A DNA stretch of 5,625 nt from Crocinitomicaceae bacterium (lineage in GTDB: Bacteria; Bacteroidota; Bacteroidia; Flavobacteriales_D; Crocinitomicaceae). The notes below the pieces were generated by a model. The model ran no database searches. It saw only the letters and a program-made list of their open reading frames with translations, and was not told the DNA's origin. Both the position numbers and the translations under genes were made by a program. Location of the stretch: NCBI GenBank assembly GCA_024643585.1, contig JAHEMP010000165.1, positions 1 through 5,625 on the forward strand. The letters are read 5' to 3'. Of the stretch, positions 1 to 5,625 are shown piece by piece; position 1 is the stretch's first letter, and each line of letters begins with the position of its first letter.

Positions 1-1262
1 TTCGAAATAAAAATGTCAATTTCGAATGGAAAACAGCTTTCAAAAAAACAGAGCGCCTATTTAGTGAGCAAAGAAGAATTTCTACAGTTTGTTTTCAAAA
101 TCAAAAGGATGGATTTGATTATTTAAGCGAGGTTAGCGATGATGAAGAAATTGCAGAAGATAATCTAAACTGGGTTGCCTACAAGCAAAGCTATTTCTCT
201 TCAATTGTTAAGCCAAATGCTCCCTTTAAGTCAGGTTCTAGCAAAATGATTGTTCGAACGTACAAAGAAACCGAAAAGAAAAACAACACGCATTTGAAAG
301 ACTTCAATTCGTCGTTAACATTGGATTTGGTTGCCAGCGATGATGCCTCGATGAATTTCAACTGGTTTTTTGGACCGAATGACTATGAAGTTTTGAAATC
401 CTACGGTGAAGGATACGATGATGTATTAAACTATGGTTGGGGATTATTCCGTTGGATTAACATCTATGCAGTTCAGCCCGTATTTAACCTTTTGCTTGAA
501 ATGGGTGTTGGGATTGGAATAGCAATATTGTTACTTACAATGATCCTAAAGTTGGTATTAATGCCAATCCAATGGAAAATGTATGTTTCATCGGCAAAGA
601 TGAAAATTCTGAAACCAGAAATTGACGAATTGAATGCAAAATATCCAGATAAAGCGGACGCTATGAAAAAGCAATCCGAAATGATGGGATTATACAAGGA
701 ATCCGGCGCAAGTCCTTTGGCTGGATGTGTACCAATGTTGATTCAAATGCCAATATTGCTGGCAGTATTCCGATTTTTTCCAACGGCTTTTGAGTTACGT
801 CAAAAAAGTTTTCTTTGGGCTGATGATTTGTCCTCGTATGATTCTATATACAATTTTGGCGTTTACATATGGCCATATGGCGATCACGTTTCCCTTTTCA
901 CTTTGTTAATGGCTGGAACAACTTTGATATACACTCATGTCAATAGCGGTCAAATGCAAACTCCACAACAACCGGGCATGCCAAATATGAAGGTGATCAT
1001 GTACATTTTCCCAATAATGATGATTTTCTTCTTCAACAACTATGCATCAGGATTAAGTTATTATTACTTCATCTCTACCCTATTCTCAATTTTGATAATG
1101 GTGGCAATTAAAAATTTCTTTGTCGATGAAGCAAAACTTAAAGCTAAGATGCAAGCAAAAAAGGCAACTGTGACCTCTAAGGGTCCAAGGCCAAAATCAA
1201 AATTCCAAGAACGTTTGGAAGCAATGCAAAAAGCACAGCAAGAAAAATTAAAAAAGAAATAA
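1..1262 (+). CDS. yidC: Membrane protein insertase YidC (Oxa1/Alb3 family), 5'-truncated by the window edge
   Basis: YidC inserts and folds inner-membrane proteins, alone or with SecYEG. The reading frame is open from base 3 to the TAA at 1260-1262, giving 419 visible residues. The ATG at 246 is internal, because recognisable YidC sequence (the end of the periplasmic beta domain, NWVAYKQSYFSS) lies upstream of it. TM1 and most of the periplasmic domain are off the left edge. Counting from the first full codon, I see a membrane segment at about 155-187, a charged cytoplasmic hairpin at 198-235 (KPEIDELNAKYP), a segment at 240-260 starting GCVPMLIQMPI, one at 296-313, and two more at about 331-345 and 350-372 around the NNYASGLSYYY motif. 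A Lys/Gln-rich basic tail (about 375-419) ends the protein and may contact the ribosome (inference). Lys183 aligns with the groove arginine of E. coli YidC (Arg366). A strong terminator follows the stop. The family assignment is very secure. Confidence 0.97.
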   Translation, partial: RNKNVNFEWKTAFKKTERLFSEQRRISTVCFQNQKDGFDYLSEVSDDEEIAEDNLNWVAYKQSYFSSIVKPNAPFKSGSSKMIVRTYKETEKKNNTHLKDFNSSLTLDLVASDDASMNFNWFFGPNDYEVLKSYGEGYDDVLNYGWGLFRWINIYAVQPVFNLLLEMGVGIGIAILLLTMILKLVLMPIQWKMYVSSAKMKILKPEIDELNAKYPDKADAMKKQSEMMGLYKESGASPLAGCVPMLIQMPILLAVFRFFPTAFELRQKSFLWADDLSSYDSIYNFGVYIWPYGDHVSLFTLLMAGTTLIYTHVNSGQMQTPQQPGMPNMKVIMYIFPIMMIFFFNNYASGLSYYYFISTLFSILIMVAIKNFFVDEAKLKAKMQAKKATVTSKGPRPKSKFQERLEAMQKAQQEKLKKK

Positions 1263-1264
1263 TA

Positions 1265-1294
1265 AAAAAAGGTGTCTAGATAGACACCTTTTTT
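1265..1294 (+). terminator. Rho-independent terminator after yidC
   Basis: GGTGTCTA at 1271-1278 is perfectly complementary to TAGACACC at 1281-1288. Six flanking A's (1265-1270) pair with six T's (1289-1294), so the stem can reach about 13 bp with a tight 4-base loop (1278-1281). The T-run follows the G+C-richer core and the structure starts 2 bases after the yidC stop codon. Because both flanks are homopolymeric (A-run then T-run), it could in principle work on either strand, but no gene points into it from the right. It separates yidC transcription from the next gene. Confidence 0.92.
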
Positions 1295-1307
1295 ATTTCT
1301 AACAATT

Positions 1308-1336
1308 TTTGTTTCGTCGTATATTGCTTATTTTAG
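1308..1336 (+). promoter_or_regulatory. Possible Bacteroidota-type promoter for the DUF6702-like/M1 unit
   Basis: TATTTTAG at 1329-1336 matches the Bacteroidota -7 consensus TAnnTTTG at five of six fixed positions. TTTG at 1308-1311 could be the -33 element, with a 17-base spacer, slightly shorter than the spacing usually quoted. The element lies between the yidC terminator and the ATG at 1352, where a promoter is needed. The predicted start of transcription would be about ten bases before the start codon. In such AT-rich DNA a match of this quality can occur by chance. Confidence 0.35.
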
Positions 1337-1351
1337 TCAAAAATTTTCATC

Positions 1352-1852
1352 ATGAAATTCATACTTTTATTAGGCTTAGCATTATTTTCATTCGAAAAAG
1401 TTCAAGCGCATGAATATTTTTTTGGGTTTGCAGAATTGTCCTATAATTCTGAACAAGAAATAATTGAAGGAACTCTTATGGTGTCAACTCATGATCTTGA
1501 AGAGTGGTTTCAATCAAAAAAGCTACCTGTAAAGGAAATGGAAGACCATGTTGGTGATATAAAATTACAGCAAGACATGGCTTCAGCACTTTTTTCAGAG
1601 TTTAAAGTTAAAAACAATGGTACTTTATTAAAATTTGAACTAATTGGTTACGAAGTTTTACCAAATGGTATGACCAATTTCTATTTTCACTCATCCATCA
1701 CTAAAAAACCGGGAAAACTGGACATTACATTCGATTTAATGATGAATGAATTACCAGCTCAACAGAACAAAATAACCTATTTAGATAAAGAAAAAAGTTA
1801 TACATCCTTTTTCACAAAACAAAAACGACAATCATCCATAATAATAGAATGA
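1352..1852 (+). CDS. Small secreted DUF6702-family-like protein
   Basis: A 166-residue exported protein of unknown function. It begins with a signal peptide: Lys2, a hydrophobic stretch from residues 3 to 14, and a likely cleavage site after VQA at residue 19. The mature protein opens with HEYFFGFAELSYN and continues with alternating polar/hydrophobic strands and the segment STHDLEEWF. I recognise this pattern (His near the mature N-terminus, a first beta strand with a Tyr-Asn turn, then a DLE helix) as typical of DUF6702, a Bacteroidota family; I rely on memory, not a search. The start is firm: an in-frame TAG sits at 1334-1336, no other start lies between, and the signal peptide begins at this ATG. 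No Shine-Dalgarno sequence is visible. Its stop overlaps the start of the M1 peptidase gene (ATGA), so the two are very likely co-transcribed and translationally coupled. It may be a periplasmic or surface partner of that peptidase (inference). Confidence 0.85.
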   Translation: MKFILLLGLALFSFEKVQAHEYFFGFAELSYNSEQEIIEGTLMVSTHDLEEWFQSKKLPVKEMEDHVGDIKLQQDMASALFSEFKVKNNGTLLKFELIGYEVLPNGMTNFYFHSSITKKPGKLDITFDLMMNELPAQQNKITYLDKEKSYTSFFTKQKRQSSIIIE

Positions 1853-4143
1853 AAAAAATAATTGTACTCCTATTCCTTCCAATCGTTGCTTTTGGACAGT
1901 CCAAATTTGCACAACTCGATCAAGAACTTCCTACTCCAAATGAATACCGTACAGCCGGCGGTGCACCTGGACATAACTATTATCAGCAGAAGGCTGATTA
2001 CAAAATTGACATAAAATTAGATGACAAAACCCAAGTGTTAAGCGGTGTTGAAACGATTACCTACACGAATAATTCACCCGACAAATTGGAATATTTATGG
2101 CTTCAGTTGGATCAAAACATTTACCAACCTGGATCTGATGCTCAATTAATATCTATTGAAAAGATGGAGGACTTCAAATCAATTGGTGATATTGAAAGAA
2201 AAACATTCTATTACGAGGGCGGTTTTAAAATTGACGAAATCACTTCTGTTTCAGGTGGTAAAATGAAATATTTCATCAACAAAACCATGATGCGTATCGA
2301 TTTGGACAAAGCATTGCTTCCAAAAGGTTCAATTTCTTTCAAAGTTAAATGGTGGTATAACATAAACGACCGATCAAAAGTTGGGGGACGCTCAGGTTTA
2401 GAGTATTTTAAAAATGAGGACAATTACATTTATACGATTGCGCAGTTTTTTCCAAGAATGTGTGTCTACAATGACGTAGAAGGATGGCAAAACAAACAAT
2501 TTTTAGGGGCAGGCGAATTCGCACTACCCTTTGGAGACTATACTGTGAATATTTCCGTTCCTTCAGATCACATTGTCGGCGCGACAGGAGAATTACAAAA
2601 TTCATCCAGTTGCTTGAATTTAGAGCAAAGAAACAGAATGAAAGCCGCTTTAAATTCGGATTCACCAATTTTAATTGTAACACAAGAAGAAGCTGAAGAA
2701 GCCGAAAAAGAAAAATCAACGAATTATAAATCTTGGACTTTTAAAGCTACCAACGTTCGTGATTTCGCGTTCGCAAGCTCAAGAAAATTTATGTGGGACG
2801 CCCAAAATGTCAAAGTCAATGATAAAAACGTTCTTTGCATGAGTTACTATCCAAAAGAAGGAAATCCACTTTGGGAGAGATACTCAACAAAATTAGTTGC
2901 TCATACAATAAAAACCTACTCGAAATATACTGTTGACTACCCTTATCCTGTAGCAATATCAGTGCATACGGACCGAATTGGAATGGAATATCCAATGATT
3001 TGTTTCAATGGAGGAAGACCAGAAAGTGATGGCACCTACTCCGAACAAACGAAATACGGAATGTGGGGAGTAATTATACATGAAGTAGGACATAATTTTT
3101 TCCCGATGATAATAAATTCAGACGAACGTCAGTGGACATGGATGGATGAGGGTTTAAATACGTTTGTACAATATTTAACCGAACAAGAATGGGAACGAGG
3201 TTATCCTTCCCGAAGAGGTCCTGCCTATCTTATTGCTGATTATATGCGTGGGGATAAAAATTTCATTAGTCCGATTATGACTAACTCTGAAAGTATTTGG
3301 CAATTTGGCAACAATGCCTATGGAAAACCTGCCACTGCATTGAATATTTTGAGAGAAACAGTTATGGGTAGAGAATTATTTGATTATGCTTTTAAAACCT
3401 ATTGCGAGCGCTGGAAATTCAAGCATCCTACACCTGCAGATTTTTTCAGAACAATGGAAGATGCTTCTGCTGTGGACTTAGATTGGTTTTGGAGAGGATG
3501 GTTTTACACGACAGACCACGTTGATATTTCACTTGATAAAGTTGTCGGTGGAGATATTAGCTCAATGAATCCAACCGAAACAAAAGCTGCTTTAAAAAGC
3601 GCAAATGAAAAGAAAGATCAGTTCATTGGAGACACACGTAACAAAACAAGCATAAAAGAAACAGTCAATGAAAAAGACAGTACTATAGACGACTTCTATG
3701 CAAACAGAGAGATCAATGAAGTGGATGCGCTTGATTTGAAAGAATACAATGATTTGCTCGACGGACTGACTGAAGATCAAAAGAAACTATTGAATAGCGA
3801 CAAAAAACTGTATGAACTTACATTTAGTAACCTTGGCGGACTGGTAATGCCAATAATTATTGAAGTGAAATTTGTTGATGAATCAGTTGAAGTTATTCGT
3901 ATTCCTGCAGAAATATGGAGAAAACAAGAAAATAAAGTTACTAAGGTTTTCCTTTTCGACAAAGAGGCTGTTTCATTCCGTGTTGACCCATTTTTGGAAA
4001 CTGGAGATACTGATCTAAACAATAATTCCTTCCCTCCTGTTCTTCAGCCAACGCGTTATGAACTATTTAAACAAAAATCGACTCGTGAAAACCCAATGCA
4101 ACGTCAAAAACGCGTTGATCAATTGAACAAGAAAAAAGATTAA
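1849..4143 (+). CDS. Secreted M1-family zinc metallopeptidase
   Basis: Predicted exported aminopeptidase-type metallopeptidase of 764 residues. A signal peptide occupies residues 1-16, with likely cleavage after AFG. Residues about 45-250 resemble the M1 N-terminal beta-sandwich. The catalytic domain carries GMEYP at 378-382 (the position of the family's GxMEN exopeptidase motif, with Glu380 kept), the zinc signature HEVGH at 411-415 and the third zinc ligand Glu434 in WMDEG, giving exactly HExxH-X18-E. Tyr491 in NNAYGKP is a candidate transition-state tyrosine. The helix ending DLDWFWRGWFY (544-554) closes the catalytic region. A highly charged Lys/Asp/Glu-rich linker (about 566-645) follows, then a beta-rich C-terminal domain ending near DPFLETGDTDLNNN (713-726) and a basic tail. 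All metal-binding residues are intact, so activity is expected; substrate is unknown. It overlaps the preceding gene by 4 bases (ATGA) and the following opposite-strand gene by 4 bases. It lacks a recognisable type IX secretion tail, so a periplasmic location is most likely (inference). Confidence 0.95.
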   Translation: MKKIIVLLFLPIVAFGQSKFAQLDQELPTPNEYRTAGGAPGHNYYQQKADYKIDIKLDDKTQVLSGVETITYTNNSPDKLEYLWLQLDQNIYQPGSDAQLISIEKMEDFKSIGDIERKTFYYEGGFKIDEITSVSGGKMKYFINKTMMRIDLDKALLPKGSISFKVKWWYNINDRSKVGGRSGLEYFKNEDNYIYTIAQFFPRMCVYNDVEGWQNKQFLGAGEFALPFGDYTVNISVPSDHIVGATGELQNSSSCLNLEQRNRMKAALNSDSPILIVTQEEAEEAEKEKSTNYKSWTFKATNVRDFAFASSRKFMWDAQNVKVNDKNVLCMSYYPKEGNPLWERYSTKLVAHTIKTYSKYTVDYPYPVAISVHTDRIGMEYPMICFNGGRPESDGTYSEQTKYGMWGVIIHEVGHNFFPMIINSDERQWTWMDEGLNTFVQYLTEQEWERGYPSRRGPAYLIADYMRGDKNFISPIMTNSESIWQFGNNAYGKPATALNILRETVMGRELFDYAFKTYCERWKFKHPTPADFFRTMEDASAVDLDWFWRGWFYTTDHVDISLDKVVGGDISSMNPTETKAALKSANEKKDQFIGDTRNKTSIKETVNEKDSTIDDFYANREINEVDALDLKEYNDLLDGLTEDQKKLLNSDKKLYELTFSNLGGLVMPIIIEVKFVDESVEVIRIPAEIWRKQENKVTKVFLFDKEAVSFRVDPFLETGDTDLNNNSFPPVLQPTRYELFKQKSTRENPMQRQKRVDQLNKKKD
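4140..4143. other. Tail-to-tail overlap of two genes sharing TTAA as both stop codons
   Basis: Read on the plus strand, TAA at 4141-4143 ends the M1 peptidase gene. Read on the minus strand, TAA (complement of 4140-4142) ends the CarbopepD-like gene. The four-base palindrome TTAA therefore supplies both stops. No intergenic space is left for a conventional terminator. The only inverted repeat here is AAGAAAA (4129-4135) with TTTTCTT (4144-4150) around an 8-base loop, a weak stem with a single G-C pair. Confidence 0.95.
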
Positions 4144-4853
4144 TTTTCTTTCGTTTTTAACATCTTGAAATGCTCAAATTTATCTTTGATAAAGGTAATT
4201 AGCTCCATTTCAGTGGCTGTTTTGAGAAAATCTTCGTTGATATTTAAGAAAGAGATAAATTCGTCAAATTCCTGTTCGGTTAAATAAATTATATCGTAGG
4301 CAACGTATAATCTAAGTAATTCTTGGAGAACAGCTTTTTGTTGATCCGCATATTCCATTTTTGCAACTGCCCTTTTGGATTGTTCTTTTTGCGAAAACAC
4401 CTGATACAATGCGGTAATCGGGCTTTGCAAAACCTCTATACCAGTTACTTGTCTCGTTTCTCTCATGGCCAAACCGGCTCTCTCCTCTTGAATTTCTTGT
4501 AAGGTTTTTAGAGGTCTAACAACCACTTCCTCAAACTCTTGAGGTTTCATTTCTATATACCAGATATTTCTAGCTTGGCAATTGGAATCGGCTTTTACTT
4601 TGTATTCAATACTCTTATAACCCTTTATTGAAAAAGTTATAGAATCTAAATCATTGACATAAATATTGTAACCGCCTGATGGCAAACCAAAAACACCTTT
4701 TCCTGTGGTGCGATTGACAACCATCAAATTATAAAAATTTTGAGGTCGCAAGGTATCTATCACCTTTCCGGATAGCATTACCTTTTCGCATTTTTGGGCT
4801 TGGACAAAAAAAGTGAAAAATGGCAAAAATAAAAGGAAAACAAATTTTTTCAT
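4140..4853 (-). CDS. Secreted carboxypeptidase-regulatory-like (CarbopepD_reg_2) domain protein
   Basis: A 237-residue exported protein with no sign of an enzymatic domain. It starts with a signal peptide (Lys2, Lys3, a Phe/Leu-rich core, likely cleavage after VQA at residue 19). Residues about 27-105 look like a transthyretin-like beta-sandwich of the carboxypeptidase-regulatory type: LSGKVID, then NLMVVNRTTGKGVF, a glycine turn (SGGYNIYVNDLDSITFS) and IKGYKS. The next part (VVVRPLKTLQEIQEERAGL and onward) is helical and charged. The C-terminal third (about 175-237) is an acidic and aromatic helical segment (LTEQEFDEFISFLNINEDFL). This architecture is common in Bacteroidota and, as I recall, often lies beside DUF6702 and M1 peptidase genes; here it is on the opposite strand. 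The start is firm: an in-frame TAG lies upstream (4899-4901) with no alternative start codon between, and a TAnnTTTG element sits just before the ATG. The protein may anchor or scaffold something at the envelope (inference); function unknown. Confidence 0.88.
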   Translation of the reverse strand: MKKFVFLLFLPFFTFFVQAQKCEKVMLSGKVIDTLRPQNFYNLMVVNRTTGKGVFGLPSGGYNIYVNDLDSITFSIKGYKSIEYKVKADSNCQARNIWYIEMKPQEFEEVVVRPLKTLQEIQEERAGLAMRETRQVTGIEVLQSPITALYQVFSQKEQSKRAVAKMEYADQQKAVLQELLRLYVAYDIIYLTEQEFDEFISFLNINEDFLKTATEMELITFIKDKFEHFKMLKTKEN

Positions 4854-4858
4854 TGCAA

Positions 4859-4866
4859 CAAATATA
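4859..4866 (-). promoter_or_regulatory. -7 promoter element (TAnnTTTG) of the CarbopepD-like gene
   Basis: On the minus strand the sequence reads TATATTTG, a perfect match to the Bacteroidota -7 consensus TAnnTTTG, followed by five bases (TTGCA) and the ATG. I see no clear TTTG at the -33 position. With the usual spacing from this element, transcription would begin at or within a base or two of the start codon, suggesting a leaderless or nearly leaderless mRNA (inference). Confidence 0.6.
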
Positions 4867-4974
4867 AGCTTTGAATCTTTTGAGTAATTGTTAAGAAGCT
4901 ATAATATTTTTCAATATATATAAAATATCGGTCGTTCATGACTCCAAAAAAAAAGAATTCGCTTAGATTTTCCT

Positions 4975-4982
4975 TAATTTTG
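4975..4982 (+). promoter_or_regulatory. -7 promoter element (TAnnTTTG) of mnmA
   Basis: TAATTTTG is a perfect match to the Bacteroidota -7 consensus TAnnTTTG. Only four bases (CAGA) separate it from the mnmA ATG at 4987. No good -33 TTTG is visible; instead an A9 tract (4946-4954) lies upstream and might help RNA polymerase binding (inference). The expected transcription start falls on or next to the start codon, implying a leaderless message. Confidence 0.6.
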
Positions 4983-4986
4983 CAGA

Positions 4987-5625
4987 ATGAATGGAAAACG
5001 AGTCGTCGTAGGTTTATCTGGAGGTGTTGATTCTAGCGTTGCCGCATTGTTGTTGAAAGAGCAAGGTTACGAGGTGATTGGCATGTTCATGCGTAATTGG
5101 CACGACGAATCTGTTACCATTTCTGATGATTGTCCTTGGATAGATGATTCTAACGATGCATTACTAATCGCTAATCAACTAGGGATTCCTTTTCAAGTAA
5201 TTGATTTAAGCGCTGAATACAAAGAAAAAATTGTGGAATACATGTTCAGCGAGTATAAATCAGGAAGAACTCCTAATCCCGATGTTTTGTGTAACAGAGA
5301 AATAAAATTCGACGTTTTCCTCAAGGCAGCTATGGATTTAGGGGCGGATTACGTCGCAACAGGGCATTATTGTCGCCGTATTGATAATCCGAACGGAACC
5401 GTAAGTCTTGGCAAAGGTTTAGACAATGGAAAAGACCAAAGTTATTTTCTCTGTCAATTATCTCAGGAACAAATTTCCAAAGCACTCTTCCCAATAGGGG
5501 ATTTACAAAAATCTGAAGTGCGTCAATTGGCAGCAAATGCAGGTCTATTGACTGCTGATAAGAAAGATTCTCAAGGTTTATGTTTTGTGGGTAAAATTCA
5601 ACTTCCGGTATTTTTACAACAACAG
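4987..5625 (+). CDS. mnmA: tRNA-specific 2-thiouridylase MnmA, 3'-truncated by the window edge
   Basis: MnmA uses ATP and a persulfide sulfur donor to thiolate C2 of uridine 34 in tRNA-Lys, tRNA-Glu and tRNA-Gln. The 213 visible codons cover the N-terminal ATP-pyrophosphatase domain. The PP-loop SGGVDSS is at residues 11-17. The nucleophile-side cysteine is Cys102 in TPNPDVLCNREIKF, and the second catalytic cysteine is Cys199 in DSQGLCFVG; both fall at the same numbers as in E. coli MnmA. ATGHY and KDQSYFL are further family signatures. The segment NWHDESVTISDDCPW resembles flavobacterial homologues. The start is decided by an in-frame TAA at 4975-4977, four codons upstream, with no other start between. 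The frame is open to the last base; the central and C-terminal beta-barrel domains lie beyond the window. The gene is divergent from the CarbopepD-like gene and seems to have its own promoter. Cytoplasmic and constitutive in role; the assignment is very secure. Confidence 0.98.
   Translation, partial: MNGKRVVVGLSGGVDSSVAALLLKEQGYEVIGMFMRNWHDESVTISDDCPWIDDSNDALLIANQLGIPFQVIDLSAEYKEKIVEYMFSEYKSGRTPNPDVLCNREIKFDVFLKAAMDLGADYVATGHYCRRIDNPNGTVSLGKGLDNGKDQSYFLCQLSQEQISKALFPIGDLQKSEVRQLAANAGLLTADKKDSQGLCFVGKIQLPVFLQQQ

Noticed and set aside
246..248. ATG as the start of a 338-residue YidC
   Set aside because: The same frame is open to the left edge and encodes recognisable YidC periplasmic-domain sequence, so the ATG is an internal methionine of a truncated gene.
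2408..2719. Minus-strand open frame of about 103 codons opposite the M1 peptidase gene
   Set aside because: It lies wholly inside a well-supported coding region, has no domain pattern, and its composition (Leu/Arg/Cys-rich) is that of a shadow frame.
4129..4150. AAGAAAA / TTTTCTT hairpin as a bidirectional terminator for the convergent genes
   Set aside because: The 7-bp stem has one G-C pair and an 8-base loop, far weaker than the yidC terminator; both arms are also coding sequence.
4904..4928. Inverted repeat ATATTTT / AAAATAT in the divergent intergenic region, as a possible operator
   Set aside because: The arms are pure A-T and sit in a very A-T-rich stretch where such repeats arise easily by chance; no second copy or known binding motif is seen.
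5330..5536. Minus-strand open frame of about 68 codons inside mnmA
   Set aside because: It overlaps the conserved mnmA frame, which contains Cys102 and Cys199 in family context; no promoter or start context supports it.

Overview
The window is AT-rich and gene-dense, and looks chromosomal. It comes from a member of the Bacteroidota, most likely class Flavobacteriia. Four things point there: close Flavobacteria-like YidC and MnmA protein sequences; a DUF6702-type secreted protein beside an M1 metallopeptidase; no Shine-Dalgarno sequences before the start codons; and promoter elements of the Bacteroidota type (TAnnTTTG). Genus cannot be decided from this sequence. No mobile element, CRISPR array, tRNA or rRNA was seen.

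Layout: (1) 1-1262, +, the 3' part of yidC, a membrane protein insertase, with its N-terminus off the left edge. It is closed by a strong hairpin terminator at 1265-1294. (2) 1352-4143, +, a two-gene unit: a small secreted DUF6702-like protein, then a secreted zinc metallopeptidase of family M1. Their ORFs overlap as ATGA. (3) 4140-4853, -, a secreted protein with a carboxypeptidase-regulatory-like (CarbopepD_reg_2) domain. It meets the peptidase gene tail to tail, and the two stop codons share the palindrome TTAA. (4) 4854-4986, a divergent intergenic region with a good TAnnTTTG element for each flanking gene, both very close to the start codon. (5) 4987-5625, +, the first 213 codons of mnmA, a tRNA 2-thiouridylase, cut by the right edge.

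The three middle genes all encode exported proteins and probably form an envelope-associated module: peptidase, small partner and beta-sandwich protein. Their substrate is unknown. The flanking yidC and mnmA are core housekeeping genes (membrane protein insertion; wobble-uridine thiolation) with no evident functional tie to the module. There is no gene-free stretch over 300 bases; the only sizeable gaps are 1263-1351 and 4854-4986. I see no clearly new biological system. The points most worth a second look are the apparently leaderless divergent promoters, the terminator-free convergent overlap, and the conserved-looking but functionally open DUF6702/M1/CarbopepD cluster.
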